A model generated the notes under the pieces. That model was not told the DNA's origin. It worked only from the letters and a program-made list of their open reading frames with translations, and did no database searches. Positions 52,498-60,595 of a stretch of DNA of 64,000 bases are shown here, in pieces (within the stretch, counting starts at the first letter, position 1; every line of letters begins with the position of its first letter). The DNA is taken from assembly GCA_013327885.1 (NCBI GenBank), contig JABUMY010000017.1, positions 62,001 through 126,000 of the forward strand, written 5' to 3'. Both the position numbers and the translations under genes were made by a program. This DNA comes from Flavisolibacter longurius. Lineage in GTDB: Bacteria > Bacteroidota > Bacteroidia > Chitinophagales > Chitinophagaceae.

Positions 52498-52519
52498 CCC
52501 CCACCGGGGGACAGGGGGC
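52498..52519. repeat. 22-nt G/C-rich repeat, copy 2 (inverted)
   Basis: Exact reverse complement of copy 1, ending 3 bases before the mutS stop codon region. Together the copies bracket the intergenic terminator. Confidence 0.85.
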
Positions 52520-52522
52520 CGC

Positions 52523-55123
52523 CTACTTCAACAACCCTTTGATCTCATTTAATTTCAGCAAAGCTTCAACGGGTGTAAGACGGTTTATGTCGATGCCTTC
52601 CAGCATTTTACGGATATCATCAAAAGTTTGACTGTGTGCATCAAATATGCTCAACTGAAGTTTAGGCGCCGAAAGATTTTTTACATTCTGCGCCAGCGAG
52701 CTATCGCCGTGTTTTTCTTCCAGGCTTTTTAAAATTTCGTTGGCACGATTGAGCAGGCTGGGTGGCATGCCGGCCATTTTGGCCACATGAATGCCAAAGC
52801 TGTGCGTACTGCCGCCCGGCGCCAGCTTGCGCAGGAAAATGATCTTGTTACCTACCTCTTTATTGGTCACATGAAAGTTGCGCACCCTTTGAAGGCGTGC
52901 TTCAAGTTCATTCAACTCGTGGTAGTGCGTGGCAAAAAAAGTTTTCGGTTGTTCGGCTGCATTGTGCAGGTGTTCCGCTATGCTCCAGGCAATGGAAATC
53001 CCATCGTAGGTAGAGGTGCCGCGACCGATTTCATCCAACAGTATCAGGCAGCGGGAAGAAACGTTGTTGATAATGGAAGCCGTTTCATTCATTTCCACCA
53101 TAAATGTGCTTTCGCCGGCACTCAGGTTATCCGATGCACCAACACGGGTAAAGATCTTATCCGTTAGCGGCACTTGCGCTTCGGCGGCCGGCACAAAAGA
53201 ACCCATGTGTGCCATTAGGGTGATCAGCGCTGTTTGTCGGAGTAAGGCTGATTTACCGCTCATGTTCGGACCCGTGAGGATAATGATCTGCTGGTCGGTT
53301 TTGTTCAGCACAAGGTCATTGCTGATAAAGGGTTCGGCAGGCGGCAGCGAACGTTCAATAACGGGGTGGCGACCTTCTTTAATGGAAAGCTCATCACCTT
53401 CGTGTAACACCGGCTTTTTGTAGTTGTGCTGAAGCGCAATGTAGGCAAAGCAGCAAAGACAGTCCAGCGTTGCAGCAATCTGCGCATTGGCTTGCACAGG
53501 TGCAATAAAATCGTGCAGCTCATTCAGCAAAGCGTCAAAAAGCCTTAGCTCAATGGCCAGGATCTTTTCTTCGGCGCCTGTTATCTTTTCTTCGTATTCT
53601 TTTAATTCGGGAGTGATGTAGCGTTCGGCATTGGCAAGGGTTTGCTTGCGCATCCAGGCTGCCGGCACTTTTGCTTTGTGCGAATTGGTGACCTCGAGGT
53701 AATAACCAAACACGTTGTTGAAGCCAATCTTCAGCGAAGAGATGCCCGTTGCATCGCTTTCCTTTTGCTGCAATTGCAGCAGGTATTCCTTGCCGTTATG
53801 CGCTATCTGGCGCAGGTTGTCCAGCTCTTCATCCAGGCCTTTGTGGATAAAGCCTCCTTTTGCTGCCACCGCCGGCGGGTTCTCGGCAATGGAGGTGAGA
53901 ATTTTATCCGTGATGTAATGACAGGGATTCAGGGTTTCGCTCAGGCGCTTCAGGTAGGCATTGCCGTTTTCGGCACAAAGCTGCTTAATGGCATCAATTT
54001 GCTTTAAGGACCGGGCCAGTTGCAAAAGCTCCCGTGGGTTGATCTTTTTCAGCGGAATTTTCGAAACAAGTCTTTCCAGGTCGCCGCATTGTTTTAGGGC
54101 ATGCAGCACCTGGTTGCGTAGATCCGTTTGCAGGATAAAATGTTCAACGGTCTGCAGCCGTTCATTGATCTTTTGAATGTCTTTCAACGGGAATACGATC
54201 CACCGCCGTAGAATGCGGGCACCCATCGGCGTTACCGTTGCGTCCAAGACATCCAGCAAGGTTTGTGCGCCTTCGCTGCTTTTGTGAATCAACTCCAGGT
54301 TGCGAATGGTAAACCGGTCCATCCACAGGTGGTCGGTCTGCACCAGGTGCTGTATGGATGTGATGTGCTGCAGGTTAGGATGCTCGGTTTCTTTCAGGTA
54401 ATGAAGGATGGCGCCTGCAGCCACTACACCCTGGTCGGAGCCATCGATACCAAAGCCTTTCAGCGAATGCGTATCAAAATGTTTCAGCAGGCTTTCTTCG
54501 GCATACTGCCGGCTGAAGATCCATTCGTCCAGTGTGTAAGTATAAAACCGCGAGCCAAATTCTTCTTTGAACCGCCGCTGGTGGTGGCGCTGAAAGATCA
54601 CTTCGGCGGGCTTAAAACCCATGAGCAGCTTGTCGGCATATTCGCGGTCACCTTCGGCTATTAAAAATTCGCCGGTGGAAATATCCAGGAAAGAAAGTCC
54701 GTACCGGTCGTTTTGAATGTGAACGGCTGCCAGGAAATTATTGCTGTTAAAATCAAGTAGTTTGTCGTTAGTAGCCGTACCTGGCGTCACCATTTCCGTT
54801 ACGCCGCGTTTGACAATGCCTTTTACGGTTTTCGGATCTTCCAGCTGATCGCAGATAGCGACGCGGTACCCAGCTTTTACCAGTTTGTGGAGGTAGGTAT
54901 CAAGGGCATGGTGGGGAAAACCGGCCAGTTCGCTGTCGGAGGAGCCGCCGTTATTGCGCCTTGTCAGGGTAATGCCCAAAACCTGCGAAGCAATGATGGC
55001 ATCGGGACCAAAAGTTTCATAAAAATCACCCACACGAAACAACAGGACAGCATCAGGGTATTTGGCCTTGATAGCTTTGTGCTGTTGCATCAGGGGTGTT
55101 TCTGCAGGCTTTGTTTTACTCAT
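52523..55123 (-). CDS. mutS: DNA mismatch repair protein MutS
   Basis: 866 residues. The mismatch-recognition Phe-x-Glu is in VLLFRVGDFYETFGPDA, the Walker A is TGPNMSGKSALLRQ, and the ATPase has LILLDEIGRGTSTYDG. The clamp and lever domains are present and the C-terminus contains the MutS dimer region (LTPVEALLKLNEIKGLLK). It is full length. A -7 box lies 11 bases before the start, and it converges with the SET gene. Confidence 0.97.
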   Translation of the reverse strand: MSKTKPAETPLMQQHKAIKAKYPDAVLLFRVGDFYETFGPDAIIASQVLGITLTRRNNGGSSDSELAGFPHHALDTYLHKLVKAGYRVAICDQLEDPKTVKGIVKRGVTEMVTPGTATNDKLLDFNSNNFLAAVHIQNDRYGLSFLDISTGEFLIAEGDREYADKLLMGFKPAEVIFQRHHQRRFKEEFGSRFYTYTLDEWIFSRQYAEESLLKHFDTHSLKGFGIDGSDQGVVAAGAILHYLKETEHPNLQHITSIQHLVQTDHLWMDRFTIRNLELIHKSSEGAQTLLDVLDATVTPMGARILRRWIVFPLKDIQKINERLQTVEHFILQTDLRNQVLHALKQCGDLERLVSKIPLKKINPRELLQLARSLKQIDAIKQLCAENGNAYLKRLSETLNPCHYITDKILTSIAENPPAVAAKGGFIHKGLDEELDNLRQIAHNGKEYLLQLQQKESDATGISSLKIGFNNVFGYYLEVTNSHKAKVPAAWMRKQTLANAERYITPELKEYEEKITGAEEKILAIELRLFDALLNELHDFIAPVQANAQIAATLDCLCCFAYIALQHNYKKPVLHEGDELSIKEGRHPVIERSLPPAEPFISNDLVLNKTDQQIIILTGPNMSGKSALLRQTALITLMAHMGSFVPAAEAQVPLTDKIFTRVGASDNLSAGESTFMVEMNETASIINNVSSRCLILLDEIGRGTSTYDGISIAWSIAEHLHNAAEQPKTFFATHYHELNELEARLQRVRNFHVTNKEVGNKIIFLRKLAPGGSTHSFGIHVAKMAGMPPSLLNRANEILKSLEEKHGDSSLAQNVKNLSAPKLQLSIFDAHSQTFDDIRKMLEGIDINRLTPVEALLKLNEIKGLLK

Positions 55124-55134
55124 AGCGATTGCGG

Positions 55135-55142
55135 CAAAAATA
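55135..55142 (-). promoter_or_regulatory. -7 box (TATTTTTG) for mutS
   Basis: Exact TAnnTTTG on the minus strand, ending 11 bases before the mutS ATG; predicts a leader of about 5 nt. Confidence 0.6.
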
Positions 55143-55193
55143 GCAGCAGTGGGTTTTATCAGCTTCCTTTTTTATCCACGAAAAGATGCGGCT

Positions 55194-55201
55194 TACATTT
55201 G
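55194..55201 (+). promoter_or_regulatory. -7 box (TACATTTG) for the SpoU methyltransferase gene
   Basis: Exact TAnnTTTG match 80 bases upstream of the ATG at 55282. Confidence 0.6.
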
Positions 55202-55281
55202 CGGCGAAAACGAGTAGCCGGTAAGGCGGCAAGACGCTTAGCATTTTAACGTCTTTCTGTCTTGCCGGCCAAAACAAATCT

Positions 55282-55815
55282 ATGCGCAAACTAAGCATGG
55301 CCGAATTGGGCCGGAAGTCGGTGGAAGAGTTTAAGCAGTCGGAAAAGCTCCCCGTGATCGCTGTGCTGGAAAACATTCGCAGCGCTTACAACGTGGGCTC
55401 CGTATTTCGTACAGCCGATGCATTTTTACTCCAAAGCGTCTTTCTCTGCGGGTATACTGCCTTTCCTCCGCACAAAGAGATCAAAAAAACAGCACTGGGA
55501 GCGGAGGATTCCGTCACCTGGAAGCATTTCAAAAATATTGCAGAAGCTATTGACGAGATACGGTCGCAAGGCTACAAAGTTTATGCAGTGGAGCAGGCCG
55601 TAGATAGCTGGAAACTGGGTTCTTTTACGGTAGAAGGCGACAAGATAGCCGTCATCTTCGGCAACGAAGTTACCGGCGTAGAACAAAGCACCATTGCCTT
55701 GTGCGATGGCGTGATCGAGATTCCGCAACTGGGCATGAAACATTCGTTGAACGTGGCTACGGCCGCAGGAGTGGTTTTGTGGGAACTGATCCGTGAACGG
55801 ATGAAAGCCGATTAG
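55282..55815 (+). CDS. SpoU/TrmH-family RNA 2'-O-methyltransferase
   Basis: 177 residues. SPOUT-fold motifs: VIAVLENIRSAYNVGSVFRTADAF (motif 1), IAVIFGNEVTGVEQ (motif 2) and EIPQLGMKHSLNVATAAGVVLWE (motif 3, trefoil knot). It methylates a ribose in tRNA or rRNA using SAM; the target is unknown. The family typically forms dimers. A TAnnTTTG box lies 80 bases upstream. Confidence 0.9.
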   Translation: MRKLSMAELGRKSVEEFKQSEKLPVIAVLENIRSAYNVGSVFRTADAFLLQSVFLCGYTAFPPHKEIKKTALGAEDSVTWKHFKNIAEAIDEIRSQGYKVYAVEQAVDSWKLGSFTVEGDKIAVIFGNEVTGVEQSTIALCDGVIEIPQLGMKHSLNVATAAGVVLWELIRERMKAD

Positions 55816-55832
55816 GACGTATTTTTGCCCTT

Positions 55833-55988
55833 ATGGAACACCGTAAAAAAGAACCAAAGATCAAACCGGTGCGCCGCTTGAAAACGGCTGTTGACAGGGG
55901 TGTTGATACAAAAAAGTTTTGTGGTGTTCTTAAATTAAGGGAAGATCCGATGGCGATTCAAAAACGATTACGTGATGAATGGGCCTAA
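55833..55988 (+). CDS. VapB-like antitoxin fragment (51 aa)
   Basis: 51 residues, ATG at 55833. The basic first half (MEHRKKEPKIKPVRRLKTAV) and the end KFCGVLKLREDPMAIQKRLRDEWA resemble the C-terminal, toxin-binding part of Bacteroidota VapB-type antitoxins, which end in LRDEW-like sequences. The DNA-binding N-terminal half seems short. It overlaps the start of the truncated PIN toxin frame, as in vapBC operons. Confidence 0.5.
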   Translation: MEHRKKEPKIKPVRRLKTAVDRGVDTKKFCGVLKLREDPMAIQKRLRDEWA

Positions 55989-56190
55989 GGACCTTCGTAG
56001 TACGAATATTATCCATGATATTGATCGAAGCATAAAGGAAAAAGCAATTTCACTCAGAAAAACCTATAACTTAAAATTACCAGACTGCATAATTGCAGCC
56101 GCGGCCATTAAACTTCAGCTAACGTTAATTACCGCCGACAAACAATACCGGCAGATTGAAAATCTCCCACTTGAACTAGTGGAATTTTAA
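55972..56190 (+). pseudogene. vapC: Truncated VapC (PIN-domain) toxin
   Basis: The frame encodes IDRSIKEKAISLRKTYNL, KLPDCIIAAAAIKLQLTLIT and ADKQYRQIENLPLELVEF, which match the C-terminal half of type II VapC toxins, including the PD and TADK acidic residues. The N-terminal half with the first catalytic Asp (usually DTNILI) is missing: full-length relatives have about 130 residues. An internal deletion fused the antitoxin region directly to the toxin's second half. It is almost certainly inactive. Confidence 0.78.
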
Positions 56191-56191
56191 A

Positions 56192-57136
56192 ATGAGTACA
56201 GTAAAAAATTATCTCTCCCTCATCAAATTTTCGCATACAATTTTTGCAATGCCGTTTGCGTTGATTGGATTTTTTCTTGCACTGCAAACCTACCAAGACA
56301 ATGGTTTTTCAAATGGTACAGGACAATGGAACCTAAATAAAACAATTGGATGGGGTTGGGAAAAACCCGTTTTCGAAGACATTAGTCCGTTTTTAATAAA
56401 ATTCCTATTAGTCCTCATTTGCATGATCACTGCCCGTAGTTCGGCCATGGCCTTTAACCGCTATCTCGACCGGAAATGGGATGCCATGAACCCGCGTACG
56501 GCCATCCGCGAAATTCCAAAAGGCATCATCACCCCAAAGAACGCCTTGTTATTTACAATCATTAGTTGCCTGATTTTTATTGCTGCTACCTTCTTTATAA
56601 ACCCAATTTGTTTTTACCTCTCGCCGGTTGCGCTGGCGGTGGTTTTGGGTTATAGTTATACCAAGCGGTTTACACCGCTTTGTCACCTCGTCCTCGGATT
56701 AGGCTTGTCCCTGGCGCCCATTGGCGCATACCTCGCCGTTACCGGCGTTTTTCACTGGTTGCCCATTTTGTTTTCATTGGCTGTCATCTTTTGGGTAAGT
56801 GGCTTCGACATTATTTATGCCCTGCAGGATGAGGAGTTTGACCGGACGAACCAACTTTATTCCATCCCGGCCTGGCTGGGCAAAGCAAGGGCCCTGCGGG
56901 TTTCAGAGGTCCTTCATCTTTTTAGTGCGGCGGCCGTGGTGGCTGCCGGAAAGTTGGGCGGTTTTGGCTGGCTCTACTGGATTGGTGTACTGGTGTTTGG
57001 CGGCATGTTGCTTTACCAGCATTCCATTGTTAAGCCGAATGACCTGCGACGGGTAAACCTGGCTTTTATGACGGCAAACGGCATTGCCAGCGTGGTTTTT
57101 GCCGTGTTTGTCATTGCAGACCTTTTTCTCAACTAA
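56192..57136 (+). CDS. UbiA-family prenyltransferase
   Basis: 314 residues with about eight transmembrane segments. The two Asp-rich motifs are intact: NRYLDRKWDAMNPRT and DEEFDRTNQLYSIPAWLG, which bind the prenyl diphosphate through Mg2+. It attaches an isoprenoid to an aromatic acceptor. Sequence style fits 4-hydroxybenzoate-type prenyltransferases; in Bacteroidota such genes often serve menaquinone synthesis (MqnP-like). It begins 1 base after the VapC remnant stop. Confidence 0.88.
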   Translation: MSTVKNYLSLIKFSHTIFAMPFALIGFFLALQTYQDNGFSNGTGQWNLNKTIGWGWEKPVFEDISPFLIKFLLVLICMITARSSAMAFNRYLDRKWDAMNPRTAIREIPKGIITPKNALLFTIISCLIFIAATFFINPICFYLSPVALAVVLGYSYTKRFTPLCHLVLGLGLSLAPIGAYLAVTGVFHWLPILFSLAVIFWVSGFDIIYALQDEEFDRTNQLYSIPAWLGKARALRVSEVLHLFSAAAVVAAGKLGGFGWLYWIGVLVFGGMLLYQHSIVKPNDLRRVNLAFMTANGIASVVFAVFVIADLFLN

Positions 57137-57155
57137 CGTAAAAAAGCAAAACCGC

Positions 57156-57566
57156 ATGGGCCGCATCTTATCCATCGATTACGGAAAAAAGCGAACAGGC
57201 CTGGCCGTGACCGACCCGTTCAAGATCATTGCCACAGGCCTTACTACAGTGGAAACGCCAAAGCTGGTAGCTTACTTGAAAGAGTACTTTGCCAAAGAAA
57301 CGGTGGAGGAAGTGATCATTGGCATGCCCACCAACATGGATGATACCGATACGCATGCAACGCCGCTTGTCCGGCAATTTATTCTCCAGTTTAAAAAAGC
57401 CTTTCCCGCCATTCCCATTGCCGAAGTGGATGAACGTTTTACCTCCAAAATGGCCAGCCGCGCCATGATCGACATGGGCCTTAAAAAAAAGCAGCGCCAA
57501 AACAAAGCCCTGGTGGATGAAATTGCCGCCACCATCATGCTGCAGGAATACATGAACAAATTTTAA
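57156..57566 (+). CDS. ruvX: Holliday junction resolvase-like RuvX/YqgF
   Basis: 136 residues from the ATG at 57156; the upstream 24 residues overlap the UbiA gene and are rejected. The RNase H-fold motifs are ILSIDYGKKRTGLAVTD, EEVIIGMPTNMDDT, VDERFTS and DEIAATIML. YqgF is implicated in pre-16S rRNA 5' processing. It follows the UbiA gene closely and precedes def. Confidence 0.93.
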   Translation: MGRILSIDYGKKRTGLAVTDPFKIIATGLTTVETPKLVAYLKEYFAKETVEEVIIGMPTNMDDTDTHATPLVRQFILQFKKAFPAIPIAEVDERFTSKMASRAMIDMGLKKKQRQNKALVDEIAATIMLQEYMNKF

Positions 57567-57599
57567 GGTTTAGAAACCGAAAAGCCCCCTCGTATAAAT

Positions 57600-57607
57600 T
57601 ACCTTTG
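57600..57607 (+). promoter_or_regulatory. -7 box (TACCTTTG) for def
   Basis: Exact TAnnTTTG match 60 bases before the def ATG. Confidence 0.65.
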
Positions 57608-57627
57608 CACACGTAAAAATGCACGAT

Positions 57628-57662
57628 TCAAAAATTCGTGCAATTCGTGTCAAAAATTCGTG
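57628..57662. repeat. Direct repeats in the def leader
   Basis: TCAAAAATTCGTG occurs at 57628-57640 and 57650-57662 with CAATTCGTG between, so AATTCGTG appears three times just before the def start codon. Confidence 0.7.
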
Positions 57663-57667
57663 ATTAA

Positions 57668-58255
57668 ATGATCCTTCCGATAGTAGCATATGGCCATCCT
57701 GTTTTGCGCAAAGTGGCTGAAGACATCACTCCTGATTATCCCGGCCTGCAAACGCTGATTGAAGACATGTGGGAAACCATGTATGGCAGCAGCGGGGTAG
57801 GACTGGCGGCACCACAGATCAATAAGCCCATCCGGCTTTTCGTGGTGGACAGTGCGCAGATTTTTGAGAATATGGATGAAGAAGAAAAAGCGGAAGGAAC
57901 CTACCCGGATGCTCCCGGCATCAAGCAGGTATTTATCAATGCGCACATTGTAGAGGAAGGCGGTGATGACTGGGCTTACAACGAAGGCTGCCTGAGCATT
58001 CCCAAGATCCGTGAAGATATCTACCGGGCGGAAGAAGTCACGCTGAGCTACCTAGATGAAAATTTTATTCAGCAAACAAAAACCTTTGATGGCATCACCG
58101 GAAGGGTGATCCTGCATGAATATGACCACATTGACGGCAAGCTTTTCATCGACCACATTTCTCCGCTAAAACGTAAACTTTACAAGCGCAAGCTTGATGA
58201 TATTGCAAAAGGCTCTATCCGGGTTGATTACAAAATGCTGTTCCCCAAAAAATAA
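57668..58255 (+). CDS. def: Peptide deformylase
   Basis: 195 residues. The three metal/active-site motifs are GVGLAAPQI, EGCLSIP and HEYDHIDG (HExxH). It removes the N-formyl group of nascent proteins. The insertion ENMDEEEKAEGTYPD between motifs 1 and 2 is usual for Bacteroidota enzymes. It ends in KMLFPKK. Confidence 0.96.
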   Translation: MILPIVAYGHPVLRKVAEDITPDYPGLQTLIEDMWETMYGSSGVGLAAPQINKPIRLFVVDSAQIFENMDEEEKAEGTYPDAPGIKQVFINAHIVEEGGDDWAYNEGCLSIPKIREDIYRAEEVTLSYLDENFIQQTKTFDGITGRVILHEYDHIDGKLFIDHISPLKRKLYKRKLDDIAKGSIRVDYKMLFPKK

Positions 58256-58257
58256 AA

Positions 58258-58305
58258 AACCGGTAGCTGTTATTTGCCAATTAACAGCTACCGGTTGTGC
58301 TCTTT
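58258..58305. terminator. Perfect 15-bp terminator hairpin after def
   Basis: AACCGGTAGCTGTTA (58258-58272) pairs exactly with TAACAGCTACCGGTT (58282-58296), followed by GTGCTCTTTTT. A-run on the left also suits the convergent NmrA gene. Confidence 0.9.
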
Positions 58306-58334
58306 TTAGAGTTAGAATGTTGGTGGCAAACTGA

Positions 58335-58355
58335 CCACTCACCATTCACCACTCA
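58335..58355. repeat. Three heptamers (CCACTCA type)
   Basis: CCACTCA, CCATTCA, CCACTCA, ending just before the stop codon of the NmrA-like gene. No mirrored partner nearby. Confidence 0.65.
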
Positions 58356-58357
58356 CG

Positions 58358-59308
58358 CTAGTCCATCGGAATGCTTTGCGCATTTTTTCCCAGCCACTGG
58401 TCAAAGGACTGCAACTCGGGATTCAGCTCTTTTGAGCGTGACACATCTCTTACCGAATTGCATTCTTTTTCAAAATCGCGGTAAAACTGGAACATGTTGC
58501 CCAGGTCATCGGCACCCGGGAAGCCAAACCCACGGTAGGTTTCGGGTGTGACGTTGTTGTAGGAGACCTGTTGGCCCAGGGCAGCCGACATTTTCTGCGC
58601 CATTTCTTCGCCGCTCAGGTGTTCGCCGGCAATACCAACGGTTTGTCCCACCATTTCTTGGCCGCGTTTAAAAATGCCAAAAGCACATTTGCCAATGTCT
58701 TCTGCTGCTATGCCGGCCATTTTTTTGTCATCCAGGGGAAAGGTGAGATAGTAGCGGCCGTCGGGTCCTTTTTTAGGACCGCTGCCAAAATGAATAAAAT
58801 TGTCCCAGTAAAACGAAGCCCGTAAAAACGTTGTGGGTACGTCCAGGTCTGTAAAGAAATGATCCGATTCGCCCTTGGCATCAAAATGCGGCACTTTGTA
58901 TTTTCCCTGGAGCGTTGGCATGCGGTCGTCGTCCAGCGGTACAAATTTGCGGGTATCCTCCAGCGTTGACCAGATGACATGCTTTATGCCGGTTTCCTTG
59001 GCAGCTTCGGCAAAACGTTTTGCTTCCTCCATTTCTTTTTCGGGGGAGAAATGATCCCAGAAAAAGGTGACGCAAAAAGCGCCATGGGCTCCCTGCATGG
59101 CGGCAGCAATGCTTTGCTTGTCGTCGATGTTGCCGGCAAATACCTCGGCGCCTGCTTCCGCAAGGGCTTTGGCTTTGTCGGAATCGGGGTTACGGGTAAC
59201 GGCACGTACCGCAAACGTTCCTTCACTGTCGTTTAAAATAGCCCTGACAAGACTCCCGCCCTGGGCGCCGGTGGCGCCAAATACTGTAATGATCTTTTTT
59301 GTGCTCAT
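58358..59308 (-). CDS. NmrA-like NAD(P)-binding protein
   Basis: 316 residues. The Rossmann motif is ITVFGATGAQGGSLVRAIL at residues 6-24; the middle HAFCVTFFWDHF-like and HVIWSTLEDTR segments fit the NmrA/HSCARG group, which binds NADP(H) without the catalytic Tyr-Lys of SDRs. It may be a redox sensor or an enzyme such as an isoflavone-reductase-like protein. Its substrate is unknown and it is monocistronic by context. Confidence 0.85.
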   Translation of the reverse strand: MSTKKIITVFGATGAQGGSLVRAILNDSEGTFAVRAVTRNPDSDKAKALAEAGAEVFAGNIDDKQSIAAAMQGAHGAFCVTFFWDHFSPEKEMEEAKRFAEAAKETGIKHVIWSTLEDTRKFVPLDDDRMPTLQGKYKVPHFDAKGESDHFFTDLDVPTTFLRASFYWDNFIHFGSGPKKGPDGRYYLTFPLDDKKMAGIAAEDIGKCAFGIFKRGQEMVGQTVGIAGEHLSGEEMAQKMSAALGQQVSYNNVTPETYRGFGFPGADDLGNMFQFYRDFEKECNSVRDVSRSKELNPELQSFDQWLGKNAQSIPMD

Positions 59309-59503
59309 GATGAATGGCTTTTAATAAGTAATTAAAATGATTGGTGTTCAGCCGGTCAGCAGCATGGCATCAAAAGGCAGGATTGAAAAACAAAACGTCT
59401 ACACGATTCTGTTATCTCTTCAGCATACAAATAACAATCGCTTGCAATATTACTCGAAGTGCTGATTTTTTACAAACAAAGAAAGCCGGTAAAGGTTTGG
59501 ACT

Positions 59504-60559
59504 TTATTCGGGTTTCATGTGCTTTACATAGCCTCGCCATTTTTCAATGACTTGTGCCAGGTCATCGGGAAGCTCGGTGTCAAAATAAACCTCTTCGCCG
59601 GTGGAAGGATGGGTAAAGCCGAGGGTTTTGGCGTGCAGGGCCTGCCGGGGACAAATGGCAAAACAGTTGTCGACAAACTGCTTGTATTTGCTGAAAATGG
59701 TGCCCTTTACAATGCGGTCGCCGCCGTAAAAATCATCGTTGAAGAGAGGGTGGCCAATGTACTTCATGTGCACCCTTATCTGGTGCGTTCGGCCGGTTTC
59801 CAGCACACATTGCACCAGCGTTACATAATTGAACCGCTCCAGTACTTTGTAATGAGTGATGGCTTCTTTACCGTGATCACCGTCGGGGTAGGCTTCAAAC
59901 AATTTGCGGAACCGCTGGTTACGACCCACGTGTGCGATGATGGTGCCCTCATCCTGTTCCATATCTCCCCAAACAAGGGCAATGTATTGGCGTTTTACCG
60001 TGTGGTCGTAAAACTGCTTGGCCAGTTGCCGCATGGCTTTGTCGGACTTGGCCAGCACCAACAAGCCGCTGGTGTTTTTATCAATGCGGTGCACCAGCCC
60101 AAACCGGGGCAGGACTTCTTCATCAATGGCCGGGTTCTTTTCTTTCAGGTAGTAAGAAATGCCGTTCAGCAAGGTACCGCTGTAATTGCCGCTGCCGGGG
60201 TGTACCACCATCCCCGGCGGTTTGTTGATGATGATTAGATCGTCATCTTCAAAATGAATATTCAGTGGCATTTTCTCCGGGACGATATCCGTGGATTCAG
60301 GAGAAAGATCCGAATAGACAATGATCTGGTCAAAGGCCTTGATCTTGTAGTTCTGCTTTACTTCTTTGCCGTTTACAAGCACCAGGCCAGCGTTGATGGC
60401 CCGCTGCAATTTATTGCGGGTGGCACCTTCGATCCGGTTCATTAAAAACTTATCGATGCGGTACGGTTCCTGGCCTTTGTCAGCATTGAACTGAAACCTC
60501 TCGTATAACTCGTCGCTGCTTTCCTGCTCGTCGGAAGTTGAAATCTGATCTTCGGCCAT
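59504..60559 (-). CDS. rluD: RluD-family 23S rRNA pseudouridine synthase
   Basis: 351 residues from the ATG at 60559; the longer upstream frame starts inside the divergent promoter area and is rejected. The S4 domain is at residues 30-90 (IDKFLMNRIEGATRNKLQRAI) and the catalytic Asp in GLVHRIDKNTSGLLVLAK. The C-terminal block GRTHQIRVHMKYIGHPLFND is typical. It modifies large-subunit rRNA helix 69 or a tRNA. The -7 box lies 5 bases before the start. Confidence 0.92.
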   Translation of the reverse strand: MAEDQISTSDEQESSDELYERFQFNADKGQEPYRIDKFLMNRIEGATRNKLQRAINAGLVLVNGKEVKQNYKIKAFDQIIVYSDLSPESTDIVPEKMPLNIHFEDDDLIIINKPPGMVVHPGSGNYSGTLLNGISYYLKEKNPAIDEEVLPRFGLVHRIDKNTSGLLVLAKSDKAMRQLAKQFYDHTVKRQYIALVWGDMEQDEGTIIAHVGRNQRFRKLFEAYPDGDHGKEAITHYKVLERFNYVTLVQCVLETGRTHQIRVHMKYIGHPLFNDDFYGGDRIVKGTIFSKYKQFVDNCFAICPRQALHAKTLGFTHPSTGEEVYFDTELPDDLAQVIEKWRGYVKHMKPE

Positions 60560-60564
60560 AGGTG

Positions 60565-60572
60565 CAAAAATA
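60565..60572 (-). promoter_or_regulatory. -7 box (TATTTTTG) for rluD, leaderless-like
   Basis: Exact TAnnTTTG on the minus strand, ending 5 bases before the rluD ATG. Confidence 0.65.
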
Positions 60573-60580
60573 AAGGAGCT

Positions 60581-60588
60581 TACTTTTG
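60581..60588 (+). promoter_or_regulatory. -7 box (TACTTTTG) for lipB, leaderless-like
   Basis: Exact TAnnTTTG on the plus strand, ending 7 bases before the lipB ATG; the divergent gap to rluD is only 36 bases. Confidence 0.65.
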
Positions 60589-60595
60589 CAACACG

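Noticed and set aside
59459-60238. 259-residue open frame antisense to rluD
   Set aside because: Lies within the well-supported pseudouridine synthase gene and has no recognisable domain.
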